42,312 nucleotides of DNA, from the NCBI GenBank assembly GCA_016938685.1, contig JAFGUD010000298.1:1-42312 (forward strand), in the 5' to 3' direction. Below are positions 15,773 through 24,175 of this stretch, piece by piece (within the stretch, counting starts at the first letter, position 1; each line of letters begins with the position of its first letter). The stretch comes from Bacteroidales bacterium (GTDB lineage: Bacteria > Bacteroidota > Bacteroidia > Bacteroidales > JAFGUD01). A model generated the notes under the pieces. That model saw nothing but the letters and a program-made list of their open reading frames with translations, did no database searches and was not told the origin of the DNA. A program made the translations under genes and the position numbers.

Positions 15773-16105
15773 TTATTGAACATCATCCTCAATTGGGTTC
15801 ATAACCGGATTTACCGGTGCTTGATTAAAATCTGTACTGTTAATAATTTCAGTCATATCCGGCTGACGATCAGTGATCTGACGAGGGATAGAAATAGAAG
15901 CAACTAAACTAAGACCAAGAATAACAAGAGCCAACGTCCAAGTTGTCTTTTCAAGGAATTTATTTGTTTGAGCTACACCACCAAATTGACCTGCTCCGGA
16001 AAAGCCTGAAGCTAAACCACCACCTTTAGGATTTTGTACTAAAACGATTAGAATTAACAATACGCTTACGATTACAATCAATATTACTGCTAAAAAATAC
16101 CACAT
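15773..16105 (-). CDS. secG: Preprotein translocase subunit SecG
   Basis: 110 residues, a non-essential subunit of the SecYEG protein-conducting channel in the inner membrane. Two membrane segments (about 2-22 and 52-72) are joined by the family signature LVQNPKGGGLASGFSG, followed by FGGVAQTNKFLEKTTW. The C-terminal tail is Pro/Asp-rich, as in other Bacteroidetes SecG proteins. It is the last gene of a minus-strand series (sigma-54 activator, lptE, TPR protein, secG), 31 bases downstream of the TPR gene. I recall the same order from other Bacteroidetes genomes, which supports the call. Confidence 0.95.
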   Translation of the reverse strand: MWYFLAVILIVIVSVLLILIVLVQNPKGGGLASGFSGAGQFGGVAQTNKFLEKTTWTLALVILGLSLVASISIPRQITDRQPDMTEIINSTDFNQAPVNPVMNPIEDDVQ

Positions 16106-16136
16106 ATCTATCTGATTTTTAAAAGAATAAGTTATT

Positions 16137-17921
16137 TTATTTCTTCGATTCGAGTTCTTTTATTTTGTCTGCAAATAAAGTACTTTTTTCGGGAAACTTC
16201 AAAATTAATTTATTATAAGTTTCAATTGCCTTGTCATAAAGACCTTGTAGTGTATAAATTTCCGCCAAACGTTCTGTTGCCACTTCCGGCTCTTTTATAC
16301 TGTTTGCAGATAAATCAACATCTTTTTCAGGTTCTTTTTTTCTGTCCATAGTCGGCTGTTCCGTCAAAAATTTGTCGATTAATTTATTTGGTTCAGGCTG
16401 AACTTCCTTTCTTTTTGCCAATTTTTCCAAAATTAAATCTGCTGCCGATTTCTTGGGTTCTTCTTTTTTATCTTCTTGTTCAATTTGTTCTTCAATTGTT
16501 ACTTCTTCAGGTACTACTTCTTCTTTTTCTAGCACTTGTTCTTCGATTATTTGTTCTTCTTTTTCAAGAATTTCAACTTCAAATTCTGTGATTTCTTCTT
16601 TTTTATCAGTTATTTTTTCGGGTTCTTTCTGATCTTTTACTTCAACATCAGTTAAATCAATAGCCACAGTTTGTTCTTCGTCAAGGTCTATAATTTCCTC
16701 TTTGTCTTTATTCTCTTCCAACATTTCAGATTCCAGGTCAAAATCCAAAGTTTTTTCAATATTCTTAGAACCTTGCAACTTTTCTAAAATCTTATCTGCT
16801 GCTGATTTTTCAGTTTCTGATATGCTATTTTCAACCTTTTTTTCTGTATCAGCAGTTGATTTTGTAAACTTTAATTTCTCTAAAATCTTATCAGCTGCTG
16901 TTTTTTCCTCTACAATTTTGTTTTCTTCTTCCTTTACAACAGTATTAACTTCCTCAATAAATTCAGGTTCTTCTTCCTTTACAACAGTATTAACTTCCTC
17001 TATAAATTCAGGTTCTTCTTCTTTCTTTATTTCAGAATTATTTTCTTCAACAAAATCATCATTTGCCTTATTCAATTCTGATTTCCTATTTTTAATTTCT
17101 TCAATTTTTTCCTCATACAACTGAGAAGCCTTTAAACGCTCTTCTTTTAATTTTTTTATTTTTGCAAAAACATCATCTACAACATCTGATTTTTCATTAG
17201 TAATTTCATCTATTTTTTCCTCTAATTCATCCTGCTTAACCTCTGCTTGTTTTATTTCATGTGTTTTTTCCTCAACCTCATCTTGCTTAATTTCTGATTG
17301 TTTTATTTTCTCATTTTCTTCTTCAACTTTGTCAATCTTAACATCTGCTTGCTTTGTTTCTTCAATTTTTTCTTCAACTACTTCTTTTTCAATTTTTTCA
17401 GACTTAATAGCCATTTCACCGAAAAAATTATGCTCATTCAAATCGTTATCTTTAAGTAGTTTTGATAAATCTCCAAAAATAACTGATTTGGGCACCACAA
17501 AATCCTCAACAACCTTCACATGATGTTCTTTTTGCCTTTCGTATAGTTCAGGATCAAACTCCACATCATCTTTCCCGCTAGACTTCTTTTTCTCCTCTTT
17601 TACAACTTCAACATTAGTTTTATGTTCAATAATTTTTTCCTGAGGCTTAATATTTTCCACTTCAGCATTCAAAACCTTTTTTAAAGAAGGATTAAAAAAC
17701 AAAGTATTATAAATCTTCTTTCTATCATTAATAAAAACAGAATACCTTTCAAGCGCTTTATCAAAATCTGAACTGTTTATTTTCTTCAAGCCCTGTAAAT
17801 AAAGATTATACAAAGTCTCAAAATAAGGATATTTTGAAATAACATCCTTAATATCAGCCATATCCGTAGATTTTATTTCTTGTTTGCCGCTGATTAGTAT
17901 CATTAAATCAGTTAATTGCAT
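16137..17921 (-). CDS. Acidic repeat-rich TPR protein
   Basis: 594 residues. The N-terminal ~75 residues form an ordered helical domain (ISKYPYFETLYNLYLQGL). The middle (~100-540) is very rich in Glu and Lys and made of decaying repeats: KQxEVKQDEVEEK units near 185-245, two exact copies of a 15-residue unit EEEPEFIEEVNTVVK, and three AADKILEKL-type motifs. The C-terminus (~545-590, ERLAEIYTLQGLYDKAIETYNKLILKFPE) is one to two tetratricopeptide repeats. The exact role is unknown; the position between lptE and secG suggests a housekeeping or envelope-related scaffold. There is no signal peptide. A full promoter lies upstream at 17944-17974, so it can be expressed independently of lptE. Confidence 0.8.
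   Translation of the reverse strand: MQLTDLMILISGKQEIKSTDMADIKDVISKYPYFETLYNLYLQGLKKINSSDFDKALERYSVFINDRKKIYNTLFFNPSLKKVLNAEVENIKPQEKIIEHKTNVEVVKEEKKKSSGKDDVEFDPELYERQKEHHVKVVEDFVVPKSVIFGDLSKLLKDNDLNEHNFFGEMAIKSEKIEKEVVEEKIEETKQADVKIDKVEEENEKIKQSEIKQDEVEEKTHEIKQAEVKQDELEEKIDEITNEKSDVVDDVFAKIKKLKEERLKASQLYEEKIEEIKNRKSELNKANDDFVEENNSEIKKEEEPEFIEEVNTVVKEEEPEFIEEVNTVVKEEENKIVEEKTAADKILEKLKFTKSTADTEKKVENSISETEKSAADKILEKLQGSKNIEKTLDFDLESEMLEENKDKEEIIDLDEEQTVAIDLTDVEVKDQKEPEKITDKKEEITEFEVEILEKEEQIIEEQVLEKEEVVPEEVTIEEQIEQEDKKEEPKKSAADLILEKLAKRKEVQPEPNKLIDKFLTEQPTMDRKKEPEKDVDLSANSIKEPEVATERLAEIYTLQGLYDKAIETYNKLILKFPEKSTLFADKIKELESKK
16924..17013. repeat. 45-bp in-frame direct duplication
   Basis: Units 16924-16968 and 16969-17013 are identical except for one base and encode the same 15 residues on the minus strand. 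The near identity at the DNA level indicates a recent duplication by slippage inside the acidic TPR gene. Confidence 0.85.
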
Positions 17922-17943
17922 CTTTTTGAAGTTTAATTTGTTA

Positions 17944-17974
17944 CAAAAGTAAATAATATTTTACCAATTTACAA
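17944..17974 (-). promoter_or_regulatory. Promoter of the acidic TPR gene
   Basis: On the minus strand, TTG (17972-17974), a 20-base spacer and TACTTTTG (17944-17951). It overlaps the 3' end of lptE and would give a leader of about 17 bases before the ATG at 17921. Confidence 0.5.
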
Positions 17975-18464
17975 CAGAGCTATTAAAAATATCGTCAATT
18001 ATTTTTTCGGATATTTCTTCAATCAGCTCACTTTCGACATCCGAAAGGTTTTGTGAGTTGCTGTAATCAGCATACCAAGAGAATGATTTTTCGAAATTAT
18101 TTTCGGGTTTTGTGAAATTTACAAATTTAACTTTTACTGTTACAGTTAATCTGTTAGACGCTGCCGTTTCACCTGCCTGAATATCAATAGGTTTCACGTC
18201 ATAACCCGTAATTTGTCCCTCGAAGTGTAAATCGCCGTCTCTTTGAACTAAATCAAGTGGAGTCTGGGAAACAAACCTTTGCACCATTCCATCATAAATA
18301 ACCTGAGATAAATCCGGATTAACAATTGGTGCAATATTATCAAAATATTTTATACTAACTGTTTCCGCTTTCCCTAAATCAATTCCGGAAAATGATAATG
18401 AATACTTAATCCCACAACCTGAAAATAATAATATTGCTAAAAAAAATAACGAAATATTTTTCAC
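17961..18464 (-). CDS. lptE: LPS assembly lipoprotein LptE
   Basis: A 167-residue outer-membrane lipoprotein that plugs the LptD barrel and helps deliver LPS to the cell surface. The signal peptide MKNISLFFLAILLFSGCG has a lipobox with Cys at about residue 17. The Bacteroidetes LptE pattern YSLSFSGIDLGKAETVSIKYF, then PLDLVQRDGDLHFEGQI and the LTVTVKVKF strand, is clear. The length is typical. It lies about 55 bases downstream of the sigma-54 activator gene on the same strand, an arrangement I know from other members of the phylum. Confidence 0.9.
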   Translation of the reverse strand: MKNISLFFLAILLFSGCGIKYSLSFSGIDLGKAETVSIKYFDNIAPIVNPDLSQVIYDGMVQRFVSQTPLDLVQRDGDLHFEGQITGYDVKPIDIQAGETAASNRLTVTVKVKFVNFTKPENNFEKSFSWYADYSNSQNLSDVESELIEEISEKIIDDIFNSSVVNW

Positions 18465-18519
18465 TTGATTGACATTGTTTTTATAAAATTGTAAACTTTC
18501 TTTTATTTAATGTAAAACA

Positions 18520-19752
18520 CTACATATCAATATCATATTCTTTAATCTTTCTATACAAAGTACGTTCCGAAATTCCTAAATCTTCAGCGGCTAATTTTCT
18601 TTTTCCTTTATGTTTGTTTAATGCTTTTAAAATAAAATCCTTTTCCATGTCAGCCAACGAAAGGTTTACATCAATTATTTCCTCAGTATCTTCGATATGA
18701 TTTTTATTATAAATAATCTCTTGCTTATCTTTCATTTCATAAGATTTTTCAATTATAGTACCTTCTTGACTATCTGAATCTAAATTATATGAAGGAGTAA
18801 CAGAAGATTTCATATTTGATAAACCACCTTGTTGAAGAATAAGGTTTACTGCCTTTTTAGTCTCATCAACATCTTTTTTTATGTCAAATAAAAACTTAAA
18901 CAGTATCTCCCGTTCATTCGAAAAATCTTGTTGGTTTTCAGACTGATACAAAACCGGAAGTTTTGTTACCTGCAAACCCTTTAAATATTTTGTGAGAGTT
19001 TCAATACCAATATTACGATCCTCTTCTATTATAGAAATTTGTTCAGTAACATTTTTTAATTGCCTGACATTTCCCTGCCAAGCATAAGAAATCAAAGCTT
19101 CTTTAGCAGCATCGGTAAGTCTAACAGAAGGCATCTGATATTTTTCGGCAAAATCAGTTGCAAATTTCATAAATAACAAATAAATATCCTCACCTCTTTC
19201 TCTCAATGGGGGTATATGAATAGGAACAGTACTCAAACGATAATAAAGATCTTCACGAAAATCTCCTTTTTGAATTGCTTTGGAAAAATCAACATTTGTA
19301 GCAGCAATAACTCTTACATCTGTTTTCAAAGGCTTAGAAGACCCAACTCTAATATATTCACCACTTTCTAATACACGTAATAATCGAACTTGAGTTGATA
19401 ATGGTAACTCTGCTACTTCATCAAGAAAAATAGTCCCATTATTTGCAACTTCAAAATAACCTTTTCTGCTTTCATGCGCTCCGGTAAAAGAACCTTTTTC
19501 ATGACCAAAAAGTTCCGAATCAATTGTTCCTTGCGGAATAGCTCCACAGTTAACAGCTATATAAGAATTGTGTTTTCGACTACTATTAGTGTGTATTACC
19601 TGTGAGAAAATTTCTTTTCCTGTTCCACTTTCTCCGGTAATTAAAACAGACAAATCTGTTTGTGCTACTTGAAGTGCTATTTCAAGCGCGTGGTTCAATT
19701 TTGAAGAATTACCTATAATTCCGTAACGCAATTTTACTTGCTGAATATTCAT
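18520..19752 (-). CDS. Sigma-54-dependent transcriptional activator
   Basis: 410 residues. It begins directly with the AAA+ domain (Walker A GESGTGKE at 40-47; the sigma-54 loop reads GSFTGA at 87-92 instead of GAFTGA; FLDEVAEL is Walker B). It ends with a Fis-type helix-turn-helix (about 370-410, LAAEDLGISERTLYRKIKEYD). There is no receiver, GAF or PAS domain, so activity is probably set by expression, a partner protein or the variable linker (about 255-355). A TTG at 19773 would add 7 residues, but the ATG at 19752 is preferred. Target genes are unknown. It is the first gene of the lptE-TPR-secG series. Confidence 0.92.
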   Translation of the reverse strand: MNIQQVKLRYGIIGNSSKLNHALEIALQVAQTDLSVLITGESGTGKEIFSQVIHTNSSRKHNSYIAVNCGAIPQGTIDSELFGHEKGSFTGAHESRKGYFEVANNGTIFLDEVAELPLSTQVRLLRVLESGEYIRVGSSKPLKTDVRVIAATNVDFSKAIQKGDFREDLYYRLSTVPIHIPPLRERGEDIYLLFMKFATDFAEKYQMPSVRLTDAAKEALISYAWQGNVRQLKNVTEQISIIEEDRNIGIETLTKYLKGLQVTKLPVLYQSENQQDFSNEREILFKFLFDIKKDVDETKKAVNLILQQGGLSNMKSSVTPSYNLDSDSQEGTIIEKSYEMKDKQEIIYNKNHIEDTEEIIDVNLSLADMEKDFILKALNKHKGKRKLAAEDLGISERTLYRKIKEYDIDM

Positions 19753-19770
19753 ATCCTGTAATTTTGTCAG

Positions 19771-19778
19771 CAAAAATA
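19771..19778 (-). promoter_or_regulatory. Putative -7 box for the sigma-54 activator gene
   Basis: Reads TATTTTTG on the minus strand, matching TAnnTTTG, and fits a start at the ATG 19752 with a short leader. No TTG at proper spacing. Confidence 0.35.
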
Positions 19779-19955
19779 AACATTTTGTCCGAATTTTTAA
19801 CTCCCTTTAACTAATTTTTGGTTTTATTTTTGTTTTAAAACATCAAGAAATGAAGTTTGGTCAATTTTTTAAAAAATTTCATAAAAAAAATTTGCGATTA
19901 AACTGAAATTTATTTTTCTTTATATAAATTTTTTTAACCACTTAAATTTAAAAGA

Positions 19956-21080
19956 ATGGGTAAATTATGGGAAAAACTCAAAGGTGAACTGATAGACATT
20001 GTTGAATGGATTGACCAAACAAATGATACTTTAGTTTATCGCTTTGAGAGATTAGGAAATGAAATTAAAAACGGAGCAAAACTCATTGTTCGTGAGTCTC
20101 AGGTAGCTGTATTTATTAACGAAGGAGAACTTGCAGATGTGTTTCCTCCTGGAACTTACACACTAGAAACACAAAACTTACCAATTCTTTCTACTTTGAA
20201 AGGATGGAAATATGGTTTCAAAAGCCCTTTCAAAGCCGAGGTTTATTTTGTATCTACACGATTATTCAAAAGCATGAAATGGGGTACACCTAATGTTTTT
20301 TACGTTAGAGATCAAGATTTTGGTAGAGTTTCTTTACGTGCTTTTGGTACATATACTTTTAAAGTTGCTGACGCTGCTAAATTTATCAAAGAAGTATCAG
20401 GAACTGATGGTGAATTTACAACAGCAGAAGTAATAGATGAATTGAGAAGTCTTATCATTACTCGTTTTATTGACGCAGTAGGCGAAAGTGGACTTTCATT
20501 ACTCGATTTTGCTTCCAACTACAAAGATTTATCGGATTTTTGCGACAAAAAACTTCAAGAAGAATTTGTAGATTACGGATTACAAGTCACAAAATTCCTT
20601 ATCAACAGCATCAACCTACCCGAAGAGCTACAAAAGAAACTCGATATGGGTACAGGTATGAACATGATAGGAGACATGAACAAATACCAACAAATGAAAA
20701 TGGCTGATTCTATGGAAGCAGCTGCCAACAATCCGGGCGGCGGTGCCGGAGGCGGTATGGAAAACATGTTTGGAATGGCTATTATGGGTCAAATGATGCA
20801 AGGTGGCGGTTTAATGGGAGGAAACCAAAATCAACAGCAACAAAATACAATGCCACCTCCTCCAATGGTTCAATTTTTTGCAGTTGTTAATGGTCAACAA
20901 CAAGGACCTTTCAATTTGCAGCAACTACAACAAATGATAGGACAGAATTCTATTACTCCGGAAACAATGGTTTGGAAAAACGGAATGCCAAATTGGTCAG
21001 CAGCAAACAGCGTACCTGAACTTGCAGGAATGTTCATACCAGCTCCACCACCACCTCCACCACCTCCTCCGGCTCCTTAA
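19956..21080 (+). CDS. SPFH-domain protein with GYF_2 domain
   Basis: 374 residues. The first ~235 form an SPFH/band-7-like domain of the 'virion core protein' (Bacillus YdjI) type: LIVRESQVAVFINEGELADVF, then FKSPFKAEVYFVSTRLFKSM and VSLRAFGTYTFKV. A Gly/Met/Gln-rich linker (about 235-300, with NNPGGGAGGG) leads to a GYF_2 domain (about 303-355, FFAVVNGQQQGPFNLQQLQQ) and a short proline run at the end. No membrane segment is visible; SPFH proteins bind membranes as oligomers. GYF domains bind proline-rich peptides, so the proline tail could bind its own GYF domain in oligomers. It is followed by a hairpin and then a zinc-ribbon membrane protein, as in the Bacillus ydjGHI group that works with PspA. 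Confidence 0.85.
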   Translation: MGKLWEKLKGELIDIVEWIDQTNDTLVYRFERLGNEIKNGAKLIVRESQVAVFINEGELADVFPPGTYTLETQNLPILSTLKGWKYGFKSPFKAEVYFVSTRLFKSMKWGTPNVFYVRDQDFGRVSLRAFGTYTFKVADAAKFIKEVSGTDGEFTTAEVIDELRSLIITRFIDAVGESGLSLLDFASNYKDLSDFCDKKLQEEFVDYGLQVTKFLINSINLPEELQKKLDMGTGMNMIGDMNKYQQMKMADSMEAAANNPGGGAGGGMENMFGMAIMGQMMQGGGLMGGNQNQQQQNTMPPPPMVQFFAVVNGQQQGPFNLQQLQQMIGQNSITPETMVWKNGMPNWSAANSVPELAGMFIPAPPPPPPPPPAP

Positions 21081-21119
21081 TAATCTTATGTGTATTTTTA
21101 ATTAATCACAGCTCAAAAA

Positions 21120-21152
21120 ACAAACTTCCCGCATAAGGAGGTTTGTTTTTTT
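21120..21152 (+). terminator. Terminator or attenuator between SPFH and zinc-ribbon genes
   Basis: ACAAACTTCC (21120-21129) pairs with GGAGGTTTGT (21137-21146) with one G-T wobble, followed by a T-run. It should reduce read-through into the 21192 gene, giving unequal levels of the two products. Confidence 0.75.
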
Positions 21153-21191
21153 AACATATTACCAATTGTTATCCTCAAAAAAACATCGTAT

Positions 21192-22304
21192 ATGGAAGAA
21201 AACAAAAATCCTGAAATAGCAAATAAACACGATATTACGTGTAAGAATTGTGCCGGTAAACTTGAATTCAAACCCGGAACAAAAAGTTTAGAATGTCCTT
21301 ATTGTGGAACGCTAAATGAAATAATAATTGACAAAGAAAAAATAAGAGAAGCACTTAGAGAAATTGATTATGTTAAATTTATTTCCGACGCTAATAATGT
21401 AGAAACTCCAAAAGAAGAAAGCAAATATGTAAAATGTCAGGCATGTGGAGCAGAAACAAGTGTAGACGCTAAAATGATTTCTTCTGAATGTCCTTTTTGC
21501 GGAACTCCTCTTGTTTTAGAGAAATCACAAATGAAATCTCTTGTTACGCCTGCTGCTCTTGCTCCTTTTAAAATTGAACAAAAAGTTGCGATTGAATCAT
21601 TTCACAAATGGATGAAAAAACTATGGTTTTTGCCAAATAAAACCAAGGAATATGCCAAGCCACAAAAAATGCAGGGAATTTACACTCCTTATTGGACCTA
21701 CGATTCTAACACAACAACTCATTATTCTGGTCAAAGAGGAGACGATTATCAAGTAACCGAAACCTATACTGATTCAAGTGGACAAACCCAAACTCGATCA
21801 GTAACAAAAACGCGTTGGACAAGTGTTTCCGGTACAGTTTACGTTACTTTTGATGATGTTCTTGTTGTAGGTAGTAATTCTTTACCTCAAAAACATGTCT
21901 ACTCTCTTCAACCATGGATTCTAAATGAACTTATTCCTTACGATAAAAAATTCCTTTCAGGTTTTAAATCGGAAAGTTACGAAGTAGATGTTAAAAATGG
22001 GTTTGAAAAAGCAAAAACAATTATGGACAAAGACATTGTCAATGCTGTAAACAGAAATATTGGCGGAGACCATCAAAGAATAACATCTAAAAATGTAAAC
22101 TACAATAACACTACTTTCAAACACATTCTTTTGCCTATTTGGTTAAGCTCATACAGATTTAAAGATAAAGTATATAGATTTGTTGTAAACGGACAAACAG
22201 GTAAAGTAAAAGGAGAACGTCCGGTAAGTGCGATGAAAATTATTCTTCTTGTATTATTAGTCATTGCGATTATTGTTGCAATAGTTTTACTAACTCAAAA
22301 CTAA
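21192..22304 (+). CDS. Zinc-ribbon membrane protein (YdjG-like)
   Basis: 370 residues. Two TFIIB-like zinc ribbons are at the N-terminus: Cys17, 20, 35, 38 and Cys82, 85, 100, 103. The middle (about 110-340) carries PYWTYDSNTTTHYSGQRGDDY and KHVYSLQPW, the pattern of a family often mislabelled as helicase or primosomal protein. A single membrane span lies at the C-terminus (about 344-366). The ribbons should face the cytosol. In Bacillus the related YdjG works with YdjH and YdjI to bring PspA to the membrane; here the SPFH partner lies upstream, but no PspA gene is in the window. There is no helicase motif. Confidence 0.82.
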   Translation: MEENKNPEIANKHDITCKNCAGKLEFKPGTKSLECPYCGTLNEIIIDKEKIREALREIDYVKFISDANNVETPKEESKYVKCQACGAETSVDAKMISSECPFCGTPLVLEKSQMKSLVTPAALAPFKIEQKVAIESFHKWMKKLWFLPNKTKEYAKPQKMQGIYTPYWTYDSNTTTHYSGQRGDDYQVTETYTDSSGQTQTRSVTKTRWTSVSGTVYVTFDDVLVVGSNSLPQKHVYSLQPWILNELIPYDKKFLSGFKSESYEVDVKNGFEKAKTIMDKDIVNAVNRNIGGDHQRITSKNVNYNNTTFKHILLPIWLSSYRFKDKVYRFVVNGQTGKVKGERPVSAMKIILLVLLVIAIIVAIVLLTQN

Positions 22305-22320
22305 GAAACCAAGACACAAA

Positions 22321-22348
22321 AAAACCGAGCAAATGCTCGGTTTTTTTA
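22321..22348. terminator. Bidirectional terminator
   Basis: AAACCGAGC and GCTCGGTTT (22323-22344) form a perfect stem with loop AAAT, preceded by A-run and followed by T-run. It serves the zinc-ribbon gene and the convergent lipoprotein gene. Confidence 0.87.
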
Positions 22349-22361
22349 TCTAAATTAAATA

Positions 22362-22910
22362 TTATTTATTAGCTTTCCAAGTGCTAAGTAAACTTCTGTC
22401 TGTTTCTTCCATTTCTGAAATCGTTGTAGTTACTTCAAGAGATCTCATTTTTTTATCCCAAAAAACAACAGGCATGTAATCAGCTGGTTTTTCGCCATCT
22501 GTATCAAAATAATCTTCATCAGAAGGAATATAAAACTGATAAGGAGCTTTTTTATCATATTGGAAAAGATTAACGTCAGAGATGTCATCAAATTCTAATA
22601 CTAACTCTCCATTCAATTTATAATTGTCTTCATAAAGTTTTTTGCTAACAACTTTTGCATTTGGAAAAGCACTTTCAACTTCACTACCCATAAGGTAATC
22701 AGCAGCAAGTTCTGAATAATCACTATTAAGAACACTATCTGGATCCTCATCATCATATATTTGAGAGAAAATATTAACGTAAGTAATAGTTAATGTACCA
22801 GATGTTTTGTCTTTAAAATCGAATTTATACACTTTGTACTGAGCTGTAAGACAACCAGAAAGAACAATAATTGCGCTAAAAAGCAATACTAATAAAGAAT
22901 AACGTTTCAT
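22362..22910 (-). CDS. Lipoprotein of unknown function
   Basis: 182 residues with a type II signal peptide, lipobox LSGC with Cys at about residue 20. The mature domain is acidic (isoelectric point should be low) and alternates beta-strand stretches, such as TSGTLTITYVNIFSQIYDD and NGELVLEFDDISDVNLFQYD, with no family that I recognise. The end is highly charged and has no anchor. It is transcribed alone from a likely promoter (-7 box at 22936-22943 on the minus strand). Probably outer-membrane or periplasmic. Confidence 0.75.
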   Translation of the reverse strand: MKRYSLLVLLFSAIIVLSGCLTAQYKVYKFDFKDKTSGTLTITYVNIFSQIYDDEDPDSVLNSDYSELAADYLMGSEVESAFPNAKVVSKKLYEDNYKLNGELVLEFDDISDVNLFQYDKKAPYQFYIPSDEDYFDTDGEKPADYMPVVFWDKKMRSLEVTTTISEMEETDRSLLSTWKANK

Positions 22911-22935
22911 AATTTATTTTTTTAAGTTATTGAAG

Positions 22936-22943
22936 CAAAAGTA
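22936..22943 (-). promoter_or_regulatory. Putative -7 box for the 22910 lipoprotein gene
   Basis: TACTTTTG on the minus strand matches TAnnTTTG and gives a leader of about 19 bases. No TTG at the right distance. Confidence 0.4.
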
Positions 22944-23012
22944 AGCAATAAATGAAATTTAAAAAATTTTTTTTGACGAGGTTTATTTAAAAGTCAGCAC
23001 AATGAAATGAGA

Positions 23013-24044
23013 TTAAATACTAAGCAAAAAAACAATAAGTAAAACAACAATAAATAATACAATATAGATATAATATGATTTAAAATATCTCAAGAATGAA
23101 TTATCAATTTTTTTTAACAGACTCAAATATTGCTGATGCAAATTAATTTTTTCTAATAATCTGGAATCTCTCGAATTTGATGGTAATTTCATTAACGTTT
23201 TATAAGATTTGGCTATAAAATCAACAGCGCCAACACTATCTTTTGCTTTTGTTGCAGAAATTGAAGCTTCATAATACAAATTTGCCAACAACAAATCATC
23301 AAATTCCTTTTCTTTTGCAATTTCAATAGCTTTAAGACTATACTCATAAGACAAATCGTAGCTTTTTTGCCTGAAATAAATTGTCGAAATCAAACTAAAA
23401 GAATACACAAGAACAATCATATCCTTTCGTTGCAAATTGTAAGCTAAATGCACACTTTTAAAGGTTACATCAATAGCTTTATCATAATCTTTATTTGCCA
23501 GATAAGATTCTGCCAAATGATTATAAAAATTACACATTAATACATCTGAGGGGTTAGCTTTTGATTGTATTTCTAATGCAAGTTGAAAAAAATTTACAGA
23601 AGATTTATAATCTTTTTCCGACAATAAATATTGAGCGTAAAAATCTGTTAACATTGCTAATTCAGAAGAATAACCTGTTATTCTTGACAATACTTTATGT
23701 AACATTTGCTCTTCTTCGGGAGGTAAAGTATCTAACATCGGAGGATGCAACATGTCCATGTAAAACTCAATAAACACCCTACAATTGTTTACATTTGGAG
23801 GGTATTTTTCAAACAAAAAATCCTGAACATCAGGCATAACTTCAAATTTTTCTTGAGATAATTTAACTAAACCTTCTGTAGATAAGTCATATATAACCTC
23901 AAGAATAATATTTTTCTCTTGCTCATCATGTAATCCGAAATAGTCTATAAATAAAGCAATTGAAGTAGATTCATTTCCAAATACTGAAAGTTGAGTTAAT
24001 AATTTCAAATGTTTTTTAGACAAATTTTCGATTTTTTCCCGCAT
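23013..24044 (-). CDS. Membrane-anchored TPR protein
   Basis: 343 residues. The N-terminal ~70 residues (LSKKHLKLLTQLSVFGN and GLVKLSQEKFEVMPDVQDFL) resemble the winged-helix that follows the NTPase in STAND proteins, but no NTPase is present. Residues about 125-305 form four to five tetratricopeptide-like repeats (for example SSVNFFQLALEIQSKANP, AIDVTFKSVHLAY, LSYEYSLKAIEIAKEKEF). A hydrophobic C-terminus (about 321-342) is a membrane anchor with almost nothing beyond it, so the bulk lies in the cytosol (tail-anchored). Function unknown; a protein-interaction platform is likely. It is a single gene, divergent from hutI. Confidence 0.75.
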   Translation of the reverse strand: MREKIENLSKKHLKLLTQLSVFGNESTSIALFIDYFGLHDEQEKNIILEVIYDLSTEGLVKLSQEKFEVMPDVQDFLFEKYPPNVNNCRVFIEFYMDMLHPPMLDTLPPEEEQMLHKVLSRITGYSSELAMLTDFYAQYLLSEKDYKSSVNFFQLALEIQSKANPSDVLMCNFYNHLAESYLANKDYDKAIDVTFKSVHLAYNLQRKDMIVLVYSFSLISTIYFRQKSYDLSYEYSLKAIEIAKEKEFDDLLLANLYYEASISATKAKDSVGAVDFIAKSYKTLMKLPSNSRDSRLLEKINLHQQYLSLLKKIDNSFLRYFKSYYIYIVLFIVVLLIVFLLSI

Positions 24045-24175
24045 AATTAGCTGATGTTAAAACTGTTTTATTTTTTATTTTAAAAACCTAACAAAACATT
24101 GGCAATTTATTTATATTTTAGAGGCCAAATTACAAAACTCAAAACTAACAAACTTTAAGTTCAAACAAATAGAAT

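Noticed and set aside
16702-17124. 140-residue open frame opposite the acidic TPR gene
   Set aside because: Ser/Phe-rich low complexity is just the complement of Glu/Lys repeats.
19850-19906. 18-codon frame before the SPFH gene (starts MKFGQFFKK)
   Set aside because: Short, basic, in AT-rich leader sequence, no evidence of translation or conservation available.
21192-22304. Primosomal/helicase annotation for the zinc-ribbon protein
   Set aside because: It has zinc ribbons like PriA but no Walker motifs and has a membrane anchor; the real PriA is at 32655-35132.
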